Both the position numbers and the translations under genes were made by a program. A DNA stretch of 28,249 nucleotides from a virus: positions 1 to 28,249 of IMG/VR virus record IMGVR_UViG_3300036859_000056; one strand, written 5' to 3'. Within the stretch, counting starts at the first letter, position 1. The number at the start of each line of letters is the position of its first letter. The notes below the pieces were generated by a model. It was not told the origin of the DNA. It did not search any database and worked only from the letters and a program-made list of their open reading frames with translations. Shown here piece after piece: positions 7,021 through 14,208 of the stretch.

Positions 7021-8905
7021 GGCCGAATGGGATACCGCCTACATCAACGACTTACCCGATAGCGCGTTCGCGTGCATCGATTCGGGCGGGGAGAAGGAGG
7101 ACGGCAAGACTGTCCCGCGGACACTCCGGCATTACCCGCACCACAACGCCGCCGGCGAGGTTGACCTTCCCCACCTTCGCAATGCGCTGAGCCGGATCGC
7201 GCAGGGCGGGACCGCCGACTGCGGCCAGGAACACCTCGAAGCCCACGCTGAGTCGCAAGAGGTCGGCAACCGGACCGAGGAGATCGACACCACGGTCCAG
7301 ATTCGGTCCATGACGAAGCGCGAGGTGGATGTCCGCATCGTTCCGTGGGACACCCCGATCCAGACCATCCAGGGCTTGGAGATGTTTGCCCGCGGTGCCT
7401 TCGAGGGAACCGACCCGAACAAGGTGCTGCTGATGGGCATGGAGCACGAAGCCCATCTGGGTCTGGGTCAAGGCGGTGCCCCGCGTCTGACCCGCCGACC
7501 CATCGGCAAGGGCCGATCCTTGGATGACCGCAAGGATGGCGGTCACATGACGTTCCGGGTGGCCCCGACGCCAGCCGGTGACGAGTTCCTGACCCTGGCT
7601 CAGGAGGGCATCGTGGACGGCGTGTCGATGGAGTTCGATGACGTCCCCGGTGGCACCGAGGTTCAGACCATCAACGGACGGCGCGTGAACTATCAGCGTC
7701 GCGTGAAGCTCAACGCCGTTTCCCCCACTTATCAGCCGGCCTATGCCGAGGCACGAGTCCTCGCGGTCCGGTCGCACGAAGGAGATGCCGCAATGGCAGA
7801 GGATGAGGCCACCGCTGTTGTGGCCGAGGAGGCGCCGGTACCCGCTCCGGTGTATGACTTCTCAGAGTTTGGGCGGGCCGTCGGGTCGATGAACACCGGC
7901 CTGGAGAGGATCACTGATCGGCTGACCGCGATGGAGGAGCGATTCCGCTCCAACTTCACGGTTCCGTCGCCGCAGGCGGATATTCCGCAGGCGAACATCG
8001 GTACTTGGGCCGGCGTGGTCCTGCGGCTGCTGTCGGGTGAGTCGGTTCCGCAGGGTGAGCTCCACGCTCGCGCCGTGCAAGACCTCATCACCACCGATAA
8101 CGCCGGTGTCGTGCCGGAGGCGTACATCAGCGAGCTGCGCGGGGTCATCGATCCGGCGCGCCCGTTCATGGAGTCCACGCGGCGCCTGCCTGTGCCGTCG
8201 TCGGGAACCACGATGCGGGTGCCGAAGATCACCCAGCGACCGACGGTCGCCTTGCAGGACCCGGAGAAGGAAGAACTGTCGAGCCAAAAGACGATCATCG
8301 GCTCCGACACCTTTGACATGGTGTCCAAGGGTGGCGTCGGGGACATCAGCCTTCAACTGCTGAAGCGGTCCGACCCGTCGTTCTTGGATCTGTACGTCCG
8401 GCTTCTGGCCGAGGCGTATGCCATCGAGGCCGAGGACGAGGCGCTGCGCGCCCTGTTCGATGCCACGGGTGGTGTCGGCACCGCCGATCCGCTGGACCCG
8501 GAGGATCTGTCATTGGGGGCCGCCTTCCAGGCGTCGTTCGATGAAATCCGCCGACCGCCGGACACCATCTGGCTGTCCACCCAGGCCGTCGCCGAGTTCA
8601 TCGACGCGAAGGCCACCACGACCAACCAGCCGCTGTACGGCACGCTCCAGACCTCGGCCACTGCCGCGGGCGGGATCACCGGAACCATCTCCGGGCTGCG
8701 GGCGGTTCACGTTCCCGGCCTCGACAGTCACGGCGCCTACGCCATCGTGGGGCCATCGAGTGGGTTCGCGTGGGCCGAGGATGGCACCTACACCCTTCAG
8801 GTGGACGTGCCAGCTAAGGCGGGCCGCGACGTGGCGATCTTCGGGATGCTGTGGTTCATCCCGTGGTACCCCGACGCGTTCACGCTCTACAACGTGGCCT
8901 CGTAG
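7019..8905 (+). CDS. fused prohead protease and major capsid protein (628 aa)
   Basis: One uninterrupted frame holds three modules. Residues 1-70 (YINDLPDSAFACIDSGG, RHYPHH, DLPHLRNALSRI) form a small domain known from many phage protease/scaffold proteins. Residues about 98-250 are an HK97-family (U35) prohead protease with catalytic His in MEHEAH (about residue 143) and Ser in GVSMEF (about residue 203). A coiled segment (about 290-310) serves as delta/scaffold. From about 320 to 628 comes an HK97-fold capsid protein (VPEAYISELRGVIDPARPF, then the P-domain and a hydrophobic C-terminal strand). HK97 and most relatives encode these separately; self-cleavage would release mature capsid subunits. 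TTG 7019 has a GGAGG 10 nt upstream but sits in a terminator. ATG 7310 would begin at the protease itself. Confidence 0.9.
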   Translation: MAEWDTAYINDLPDSAFACIDSGGEKEDGKTVPRTLRHYPHHNAAGEVDLPHLRNALSRIAQGGTADCGQEHLEAHAESQEVGNRTEEIDTTVQIRSMTKREVDVRIVPWDTPIQTIQGLEMFARGAFEGTDPNKVLLMGMEHEAHLGLGQGGAPRLTRRPIGKGRSLDDRKDGGHMTFRVAPTPAGDEFLTLAQEGIVDGVSMEFDDVPGGTEVQTINGRRVNYQRRVKLNAVSPTYQPAYAEARVLAVRSHEGDAAMAEDEATAVVAEEAPVPAPVYDFSEFGRAVGSMNTGLERITDRLTAMEERFRSNFTVPSPQADIPQANIGTWAGVVLRLLSGESVPQGELHARAVQDLITTDNAGVVPEAYISELRGVIDPARPFMESTRRLPVPSSGTTMRVPKITQRPTVALQDPEKEELSSQKTIIGSDTFDMVSKGGVGDISLQLLKRSDPSFLDLYVRLLAEAYAIEAEDEALRALFDATGGVGTADPLDPEDLSLGAAFQASFDEIRRPPDTIWLSTQAVAEFIDAKATTTNQPLYGTLQTSATAAGGITGTISGLRAVHVPGLDSHGAYAIVGPSSGFAWAEDGTYTLQVDVPAKAGRDVAIFGMLWFIPWYPDAFTLYNVAS

Positions 8906-8915
8906 GAGTAAATAG

Positions 8916-9221
8916 ATGGCCTGGCCCACCGCTGCTGAGCTGAAACGTCGGTTGAACATTGATTCAACCGACTGGGACGATCACATGGATCGTCTGATCG
9001 CGGCTGGCATCGCGTGGGTCAAGGTCCAGGTGGGCGACTGGGACGAGGACACGGACCTCCCTTCCGATGCCCTCGCCCAGTCCGCCCTCGAACGGGCGGT
9101 GGAGATGGCGACCACAGGTGAACCCGCCCCGATCTTTGCGGGTCGGGAGGGAACGGTAACCCCCACCGGGAAAGCGAAGTCCATGCTCTACGGTCATCGA
9201 CGGAGGTTTGGCATCGGATGA
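8916..9221 (+). CDS. head-tail connector (gp6-like, 101 aa)
   Basis: MAWPTAAELKRRLNI, then DDHMDRLIAAGIAWVKVQVG, is the usual start of HK97 gp6-type adaptor proteins: a short helical protein with repeated L-x-x-x-L and I-A-x-A helices that binds under the portal. Length (101 aa) and position directly after the capsid gene agree. An AGGAG lies 7-10 nt before the ATG. The stop overlaps the next gene's start. It would form the ring joining portal to tail. Confidence 0.75.
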   Translation: MAWPTAAELKRRLNIDSTDWDDHMDRLIAAGIAWVKVQVGDWDEDTDLPSDALAQSALERAVEMATTGEPAPIFAGREGTVTPTGKAKSMLYGHRRRFGIG

Positions 9222-9409
9222 GTGAGGAACTGAAGAAGGCCATCGAGGAGCGAGAGCGCCGCACTCGCGGCGAGCCCGAGGAAGGCAACTACCGTGACTT
9301 GCAGCAGCGTGCCAAGGATCTTGGCATCCCTGCTAACCAGAGCAGTGACGATCTGCTGAAGGCCATCACTAAGGCGGAGGAAAAGGGTGAGCCTGAAGGG
9401 AGCGCCTGA
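9218..9409 (+). CDS. small SAP/Rho-N-like helical protein (63 aa)
   Basis: The ATG overlaps the previous stop. The first 24 residues are strongly charged (EELKKAIEERERRTRGE). The segment YRDLQQRAKDLGIPANQSS followed by DDLLKAITKAEE matches the helix-turn-helix pattern of Rho N-terminal or SAP-like domains (L-x-x-x-A-K-x-L-G-I-x-x-x-x-S-x-x-D-L-L-x-A-I), often found in head-completion cassettes. Its role is unknown; nucleic-acid contact is possible. Confidence 0.6.
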   Translation: MSEELKKAIEERERRTRGEPEEGNYRDLQQRAKDLGIPANQSSDDLLKAITKAEEKGEPEGSA

Positions 9410-9803
9410 GCTTCGCCGCAGGCTCCGGGCGATCCGAACCGTCTTCAAGCCCGCCGGGCGTGAATGGGCGGATGAGACGACGCGCATCGCCAAGCGTCTG
9501 GTTCGTGTCAAGACTGGCAAGACTCGAAGCTCGATTCGTCGCCGGAATGCTTCGCAACGCTTGGCGTCAGTGGTGGGCAACTATCCCGTCAACTTCATCG
9601 ACGCAGGTGTTAAAGCGCACACCATCGAGGCTCGGAAGATGAAGGCGCTGAAGTTCGCGTCGGGTGGCGCGACCTACTTCCGCCGCAAGGTCCACAAGCC
9701 TCGCCAGGGCGCACACCCATTCAAGCGGCAGGCGGCACAGGAAGGCTTGGAGAAAGTGGGCATCCTGAATGATCTCATCGAGCTCTGGAACCGTGCCGCG
9801 TAA
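9387..9803 (+). CDS. HK97 gp10-like head-tail protein (138 aa)
   Basis: The sequence has the HK97 gp10 family layout: an N-terminal helix (LKGAPELRRRLRAI), then VRVKTGKTRSSIRRRNA (P/V-x-x-T-G-x-L/T-R-x-S-I), a strand region and a C-terminal helix ending NDLIELWNRAA. The family is a small virion protein involved in neck or tail completion. The start is GTG 9387 with GGAGG about 8 nt upstream, so it overlaps the previous gene by 23 nt. The protein is strongly basic, which is typical. Confidence 0.75.
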   Translation: MSLKGAPELRRRLRAIRTVFKPAGREWADETTRIAKRLVRVKTGKTRSSIRRRNASQRLASVVGNYPVNFIDAGVKAHTIEARKMKALKFASGGATYFRRKVHKPRQGAHPFKRQAAQEGLEKVGILNDLIELWNRAA

Positions 9804-10240
9804 TGGGCGTTCAGGCTGACTACCGGGCTGCGACCGTGACGATGCTCAACGAGTGTGCGACCAACGCCAGTGTGGCGCTCCAGGTGTACCGCGGGCGGCC
9901 TGCTTCTCTGCATCCGCCGACCGCCTTCATCGACAGTATGGCCGACGACCTGACGGCTTATCCCGGCTCGTCCACGCTGTACCAGCATGCTCCGCTGGTT
10001 GAGGTCGTCATGGTCTGGGGCCTGTTCGATTCCGGCGAGGCGGTGGACCAGCGCGATGCGTGGGTGGATGCCTTCCACGAGTGGGTTCGGGCTCGTCCGC
10101 ATGAGGCCGGCGCCCGCTCGTTGCTCGGTCCGCGGAGCCTGTCGGACATTCCCAACTACATCCCTGACTGGCTGCCAGAAGCGCAGCAACTTTCGTACTT
10201 CGCCACCCGGATCGTATTGGAGGGCTTCGTTACTGACTGA
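9803..10240 (+). CDS. tail terminator/completion-like protein (145 aa)
   Basis: The ATG overlaps the previous stop (TAATG). The product has the length and alpha/beta pattern of gpU/gp11-type tail terminator proteins: an N-terminal helix with A-A-T-V-T-M-L, strand VALQVYRGRP, strand EVVMVWGLFDSGEAVDQRDAWVD [contiguous helix follows], and a final strand TRIVLEGFVTD. Its position between the gp10-like protein and the major tail protein is the standard place for this protein. The motif evidence alone is weak. Confidence 0.6.
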   Translation: MGVQADYRAATVTMLNECATNASVALQVYRGRPASLHPPTAFIDSMADDLTAYPGSSTLYQHAPLVEVVMVWGLFDSGEAVDQRDAWVDAFHEWVRARPHEAGARSLLGPRSLSDIPNYIPDWLPEAQQLSYFATRIVLEGFVTD

Positions 10241-10254
10241 CTGACCCTCTCCAA

Positions 10255-10268
10255 GTCCAGCGCTGGAC
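10255..10268. other. 14-bp perfect palindrome before the major tail gene
   Basis: GTCCAGCGCTGGAC is a perfect dyad in the 60-nt gap between the tail completion gene and the major tail protein gene. As RNA it could form a 5-bp stem with a GCGC loop; as DNA it could bind a dimeric protein. No T-tract follows, so it is not a terminator. It could be a processing or stability element that sets the high expression of the major tail protein. Confidence 0.35.
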
Positions 10269-10300
10269 GGTAGGCGCAATCACCGCATAGGAGAGTTCTG

Positions 10301-11371
10301 ATGCCCATCCAAGGTCTGACTAAACTCCGCCGCCACATCTTCGGGCGGCAAACAGCGTTCGGTAACGTCGAACCCGCCACCCGTGCCTACCCCTTCGGTG
10401 GGACGCCAGACGTAAACCTCAACTGGACCGATCCCGCCGGGGACTTCGGCTCCCTTGACCCCATCGCACCGCCCTATCGCGGCGCACCTGATATCGGGGC
10501 CAACCTGACCTCTGAGATATGGAACTACAACGATCTAACGCTTCCTCTGTGTGCCATCTTCGGCGGCGGTGAGACGCCGACCGGCGCAGGCACCGCCAAG
10601 ACGTGGACGCACACCCCAGCCAGCCTGACGGCGGATGACTTCGACTACTTCAGTTATGAGTTCGGTGACGACGTGCTCACCGACTGGTATCAGTTCCGCG
10701 ACGGGATCATGACTGACTGGGAGGTTACTGGGGAGAACCAGAACGCCCTGAGCGGGTCTATGACTTGGCTGTTTACGCACGCCGCGTCAACGGGGTCCAC
10801 CGACTCCCCAGTGGAGGGTTCAGTCCCAGCCGCCGCCACGGTGGACAGCGCCGCGGTGCCGGTGTTCCTCAAGGACGGAAGCATCTTCATCGACTCCACG
10901 CCTGGGGCTCTTGGCTCAACGCAGATTCTCGACGCCCTCCACTCGTTCCGGCTCCACGTTACTCAGGAAGTGGATCAGAAGCGGTTTGCCAACGGGAGCC
11001 AGCAGTTCGAGATCAACGGTTTCGGGCGCGGTGCCCGATCCATCGAACTGGAAGCCACCTTCGCCAAGACGGCAGACACGGTGGGTACCGGCTCTGAGTC
11101 AGATTCATGGATGAGCGATACCGCCGTAGATCGGTTCTTCCGGCTCAACTTCGAGTCCACGGCGATGGCGCAGACCGCTGGTTCGCCAGACATTCCTTAC
11201 TCATGGACGGTGGACCTGCCGATGCGGTATTACACCCGAACCGAGGGTGAGCAGGGTGGGAATACGACTATCGTTCTCACGGCGCACGCCTTCTTGGAGA
11301 CGGCCACGCTGGACTTCGTGTTCGACTCCACGTTGGTCAACACCCTGGTCCTGACGGACTTCCAGTCATGA
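10301..11371 (+). CDS. major tail (tube) protein
   Basis: A 356-aa protein with a strong GGAG ribosome binding site, placed between the connectors and the tail chaperone, as expected for the tail tube subunit. It is beta-rich, with features seen in actinophage tail tubes: an N-terminal RRHIFGRQTAFGN arm, the DLTLPLCAIFGGG insertion, TWTHTPASLTADDFDYFSYE, an RDGIMTDWEVTGENQNALSG strand pair, and a late FRLNFEST strand. The sequence around FRLHVTQEVDQKRFANGS suggests a duplicated fold, consistent with the length being larger than single-domain tubes (about 200 aa). No catalytic motif is present. Confidence 0.8.
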   Translation: MPIQGLTKLRRHIFGRQTAFGNVEPATRAYPFGGTPDVNLNWTDPAGDFGSLDPIAPPYRGAPDIGANLTSEIWNYNDLTLPLCAIFGGGETPTGAGTAKTWTHTPASLTADDFDYFSYEFGDDVLTDWYQFRDGIMTDWEVTGENQNALSGSMTWLFTHAASTGSTDSPVEGSVPAAATVDSAAVPVFLKDGSIFIDSTPGALGSTQILDALHSFRLHVTQEVDQKRFANGSQQFEINGFGRGARSIELEATFAKTADTVGTGSESDSWMSDTAVDRFFRLNFESTAMAQTAGSPDIPYSWTVDLPMRYYTRTEGEQGGNTTIVLTAHAFLETATLDFVFDSTLVNTLVLTDFQS

Positions 11372-11892
11372 GCGAGCCGATTCCTGTCCCCATCGCATGC
11401 CCGTGCCCTGGGCAGCCGCATGACGGCGATACTGTGTATCTCAGGCCCAAACTCGACCTGCGGTCCGGTATCGCCGTGCAGCGGCTCATCGTGGAGGCTA
11501 ACCAGAACCGGGCCGACGCTGCAGAATTGACCGGCCTGCTGGCCGAGGGCTATCTGTACCACGGTATCGAGTCGTGGACGCTGCTGGACGAGGCTGGCGC
11601 TCCGGTCCCAGTGACCAACGATGAGATCCGGGCGCGACTGCTCTCGGATTTCTCGGTGAGCGCGCCAGTGGCCGATGCGGCGGACGGGCTGTACATGGGT
11701 CCGGTACTCCTCCCTTTAGTGGAACGGGCGAAGATGTTCTCGCAAAGTACGCTGACCAACGGATCGACATCAGCGCCCCCGCCTGGTACACGCAAGCCCC
11801 CGAAGCGGTCGAAGCGATCCTCGACTTCCACTTCCCCGACGGGCGACATCGAGAAGACTTCACCACCGCTCGCTGGCGTCTCCAACTCATAG
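11368..11892 (+). CDS. tail assembly chaperone, short form (gpG-like)
   Basis: The ATG overlaps the major tail stop. The zero-frame product is 174 aa. Residues 1-115 look like a real gpG-type domain (SGIAVQRLIVEANQNR, then LYHGIESWTLLDEAGAPVP, then DGLYMGPVLLPL). After the slippery site the zero-frame tail becomes Ser/Thr/Pro/Lys low complexity (PPPGTRKPPKRSKRSSTS), as is usual for unshifted chaperones. It binds the tape measure protein during tail assembly and is not in the mature virion. It sits directly before the tape measure gene, which is the invariant location. Confidence 0.85.
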   Translation: MSEPIPVPIACPCPGQPHDGDTVYLRPKLDLRSGIAVQRLIVEANQNRADAAELTGLLAEGYLYHGIESWTLLDEAGAPVPVTNDEIRARLLSDFSVSAPVADAADGLYMGPVLLPLVERAKMFSQSTLTNGSTSAPPPGTRKPPKRSKRSSTSTSPTGDIEKTSPPLAGVSNS

Positions 11893-11984
11893 CTGAACGG
11901 GAGGTGGGTACCCCGTCCCGTCAGGTGAGACGACGGGAGGATCGGTCCATGTCTCGGCTCAAGAGGGTGACGAATGGCCGGTAG
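11368..11984 (+). CDS. tail assembly chaperone, -1 frameshift form (gpGT-like)
   Basis: This is the predicted join of 11368-11718 and 11718-11984 through a -1 shift. The shifted frame has no ATG start of its own near the site and runs 88 codons from SGTGEDVLAKYADQRID, through WYTQAPEAVEAILDFHF, to RWRLQLIAEREVG and a basic end (RRREDRSMSRLKRVTNGR). This is well-behaved globular sequence with helices, unlike the zero-frame tail. Total length is about 205 aa. It ends 11 nt inside the tape measure gene. In lambda and most long-tailed phages the G/GT ratio set by such a slip is needed for correct tail length and assembly. Confidence 0.85.
11712..11718 (+). promoter_or_regulatory. -1 ribosomal frameshift heptamer CCCTTTA
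   Basis: In the zero frame the ribosome reads C-CCT-TTA, the exact X-XXY-YYZ form (CCC, TTT, A). After slipping, CCC-TTT-AGT continues into the open -1 frame. It lies at codons 116-117 of the chaperone gene, immediately before the point where the zero-frame protein becomes low complexity and the -1 frame becomes protein-like. Confidence 0.85.
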
Positions 11985-14208
11985 CATTTCTGATACCGCC
12001 AAACTGGTCGCATCCCTAGAACTTCAGGACAAGTTCAGCGGGACCGCGGCGAAGTTCGGCGCGACTCTCGGCAACCTGGAGCGGCAGACCGCGACCTTGG
12101 GTCGGGGTGTCGGCCAGTTCGCCAGCGGCATCGGACGGCTCGCCACGATCGGGATCGGCGGCTTCACCGCGGCGGTCGGGGCCAGCGTCAAGTTCGCGGC
12201 GGACTTCGAAGCCAGCCTGAACACGATCAACACCATCGCCCAGGTCACGCCGGGGCAGTTGACCGCCATTGGGCAGGGCATCCGCGAGCTGGCCCGCGAG
12301 ACAGGCACGAGCCTCGATGACCTGACGAAGGGCTACTACGACCTGCTATCGGCAGGCATCAGCGTGGCGGACGCCCAACTGATCCTGCGTCAGGCGAACC
12401 TGCTCTCGGTCGGTACGCTGGGGACCACGGCCCAGGCCGTCGATGTTCTGACCACGGCCATCAACGCTTTTGGCCTCACCGGCTCCGATGCGGCCCGCGT
12501 CAGCGAGGAACTAGCTGTGGCGGTCGAGCGCGGCAAGGTGACGTTGGATCAGATCGCCCCGTCCTACGCCAACGTCGCGCAGACGGCGGCTGTGGCGGGC
12601 ATCGAGACCGGCGAAATCGCTGCGGCGTTCGCTAACCTGACCGCGCAGGGCGTCGATGCGGCCGAAGTCACGACTCAGATGAACCGGGCCATCCTGTCGC
12701 TAATTGCGCCAAGTACCCAACTGAACAAACTCCAAGAGGAGCTAGGCGTCAACTTCGCCAACATCGCCCGTGAACAGGGCCTGGTCGTGGCATTGGAGGA
12801 ATTGCGGAAGGCCGCTGATGCTGCTGGGATTCCGCTGCTTGATCTGCTCGGTCGGCAAGAGGCGTTCAAGTTCGCCATCGCCACCACTGGGGCGAATCTC
12901 CGCAGTTACAACGACGACCTGACGGCGGTTGGGAACGCTACCGGGACGCTGGCCGATCAGGTGTCGGCCCGTCGTCAAGGCCTGTCGTTCCAACTTGACG
13001 TGCTCCGGGCCAACCTCAAAGACGTGGGGATCACCGTCGGGCAGAACCTGCTGCCGGCGCTGACCCCGATGGTCGAGACAATCACCGACTTCATTAACGA
13101 CCGCAAGACGCAAGCCGGGATTCGGACTTTTGCCCGTGAACTGGCTGAGGGCGTGCAGGACTTCATCGCTGCCGCGAAGTCCGGCGACCTACAGCCGTTC
13201 ATCGACGCGCTGAAGCTGCTGGGCACCATCGCGGGCAAGGCGGTCGATGTCTTCCGTTCCCTTCCGCCAGACATTCAGGCTCTGCTGGTCACCGGCGCGG
13301 CGCTGAACCGGCTGGCCGGCGGTCAGTTATTCGGCGGGGCGCTGACCATCGGTAAGGGCCTGTTGGAGATCGTCTTCCAGCGCGGTGCCTCGCCGGCCAA
13401 CCCACTTTGGGTGCAGAGCGTCACGGGCGGGATTGGTGGTGCTCCTGGTGTCGGAGGGCGTGTACCCGCAGCCGGTGTCGGTGGTGTCATTACGACTTTC
13501 CTCGGATTGGCTTCTGCGGCTAGCCTCGGTGCCGTTCTCGGAACCTTCATTGGACGAGAACTGATCGCTCCTGTCCTTCAACCCGCTATTGACCTTGAGC
13601 AGACTCGGTTCGATCGCCTCCTGCGAACCGGGAATGTGGCGGCGCAGCAGCGTGCCTTGGACGCGATCAATGAGGGAATCCGTGACATTCAGAACCTCGG
13701 CCTAGCCCAGCTCGCGTTCCTTCCTGAACTGCAACTGCTCGAATCGCAGCGGGACATCCTGCAACAGTCGTTGGATAACGATCTCCGACGGGAAGCCAAC
13801 GCCGCCAACGCCTTCGGACGCCTACAGGAAGGAACAGAACGCACGCGGGAGCAGGACGCTGAGCAGGCTGCCGCTGAGAAACTGCGGGCTATTCAGCTTG
13901 CTATCCGGCAGTCAGCGGAGGTTGGCCGCCTTACAGAGACGACTGAGCGCGGGAATATCCGGACCATTCAGACAGTTCAAGAAACCGGCAACCAGACTGA
14001 CCGCCGCCTGCGTGAGCAGTATGCCCAGATGCGTGAGCAATATGCGCAGGACTCGCGGATCTTGCGTGGCGTGGATACCGTGGCGGCCAAGAGGTTTGAT
14101 CCAACGGTCGCCGTATCGGTTGTCAGCAGCGTGTCGATCAGCGACGTGCAGCGCCGGATCATCAGCCAGCAGATCGCCATTGGCCGCGGCTTCCAAGAGT
14201 TCGAATGA
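11974..14208 (+). CDS. tail tape measure protein (744 aa)
   Basis: The largest tail gene after the chaperone, as in all long-tailed phages. The N-terminal region shows TP901-type core features: VASLELQDKFSGTAAKFGA, then repeated helices LARETGTSLDDLTKGYYDL, AVDVLTTAINAFGLTGSDA and LAVAVERGKVTLDQIAPSYA. Hydrophobic helices lie near residues 490-530 (GGVITTFLGLASAASLGAV). A long charged coiled-coil follows (about 590-700), with two tandem copies of REQYAQ. At about 1.5 angstrom per residue the protein would set a tail of roughly 110 nm. No peptidase or muramidase domain is visible. The start ATG overlaps the frameshifted chaperone by 11 nt. Confidence 0.92.
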   Translation: MAGSISDTAKLVASLELQDKFSGTAAKFGATLGNLERQTATLGRGVGQFASGIGRLATIGIGGFTAAVGASVKFAADFEASLNTINTIAQVTPGQLTAIGQGIRELARETGTSLDDLTKGYYDLLSAGISVADAQLILRQANLLSVGTLGTTAQAVDVLTTAINAFGLTGSDAARVSEELAVAVERGKVTLDQIAPSYANVAQTAAVAGIETGEIAAAFANLTAQGVDAAEVTTQMNRAILSLIAPSTQLNKLQEELGVNFANIAREQGLVVALEELRKAADAAGIPLLDLLGRQEAFKFAIATTGANLRSYNDDLTAVGNATGTLADQVSARRQGLSFQLDVLRANLKDVGITVGQNLLPALTPMVETITDFINDRKTQAGIRTFARELAEGVQDFIAAAKSGDLQPFIDALKLLGTIAGKAVDVFRSLPPDIQALLVTGAALNRLAGGQLFGGALTIGKGLLEIVFQRGASPANPLWVQSVTGGIGGAPGVGGRVPAAGVGGVITTFLGLASAASLGAVLGTFIGRELIAPVLQPAIDLEQTRFDRLLRTGNVAAQQRALDAINEGIRDIQNLGLAQLAFLPELQLLESQRDILQQSLDNDLRREANAANAFGRLQEGTERTREQDAEQAAAEKLRAIQLAIRQSAEVGRLTETTERGNIRTIQTVQETGNQTDRRLREQYAQMREQYAQDSRILRGVDTVAAKRFDPTVAVSVVSSVSISDVQRRIISQQIAIGRGFQEFE

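Noticed and set aside
7052-7777. 241-aa open frame antisense to the protease part of the capsid gene
   Set aside because: A shadow caused by GC-rich codons; the plus strand carries clear protease motifs.
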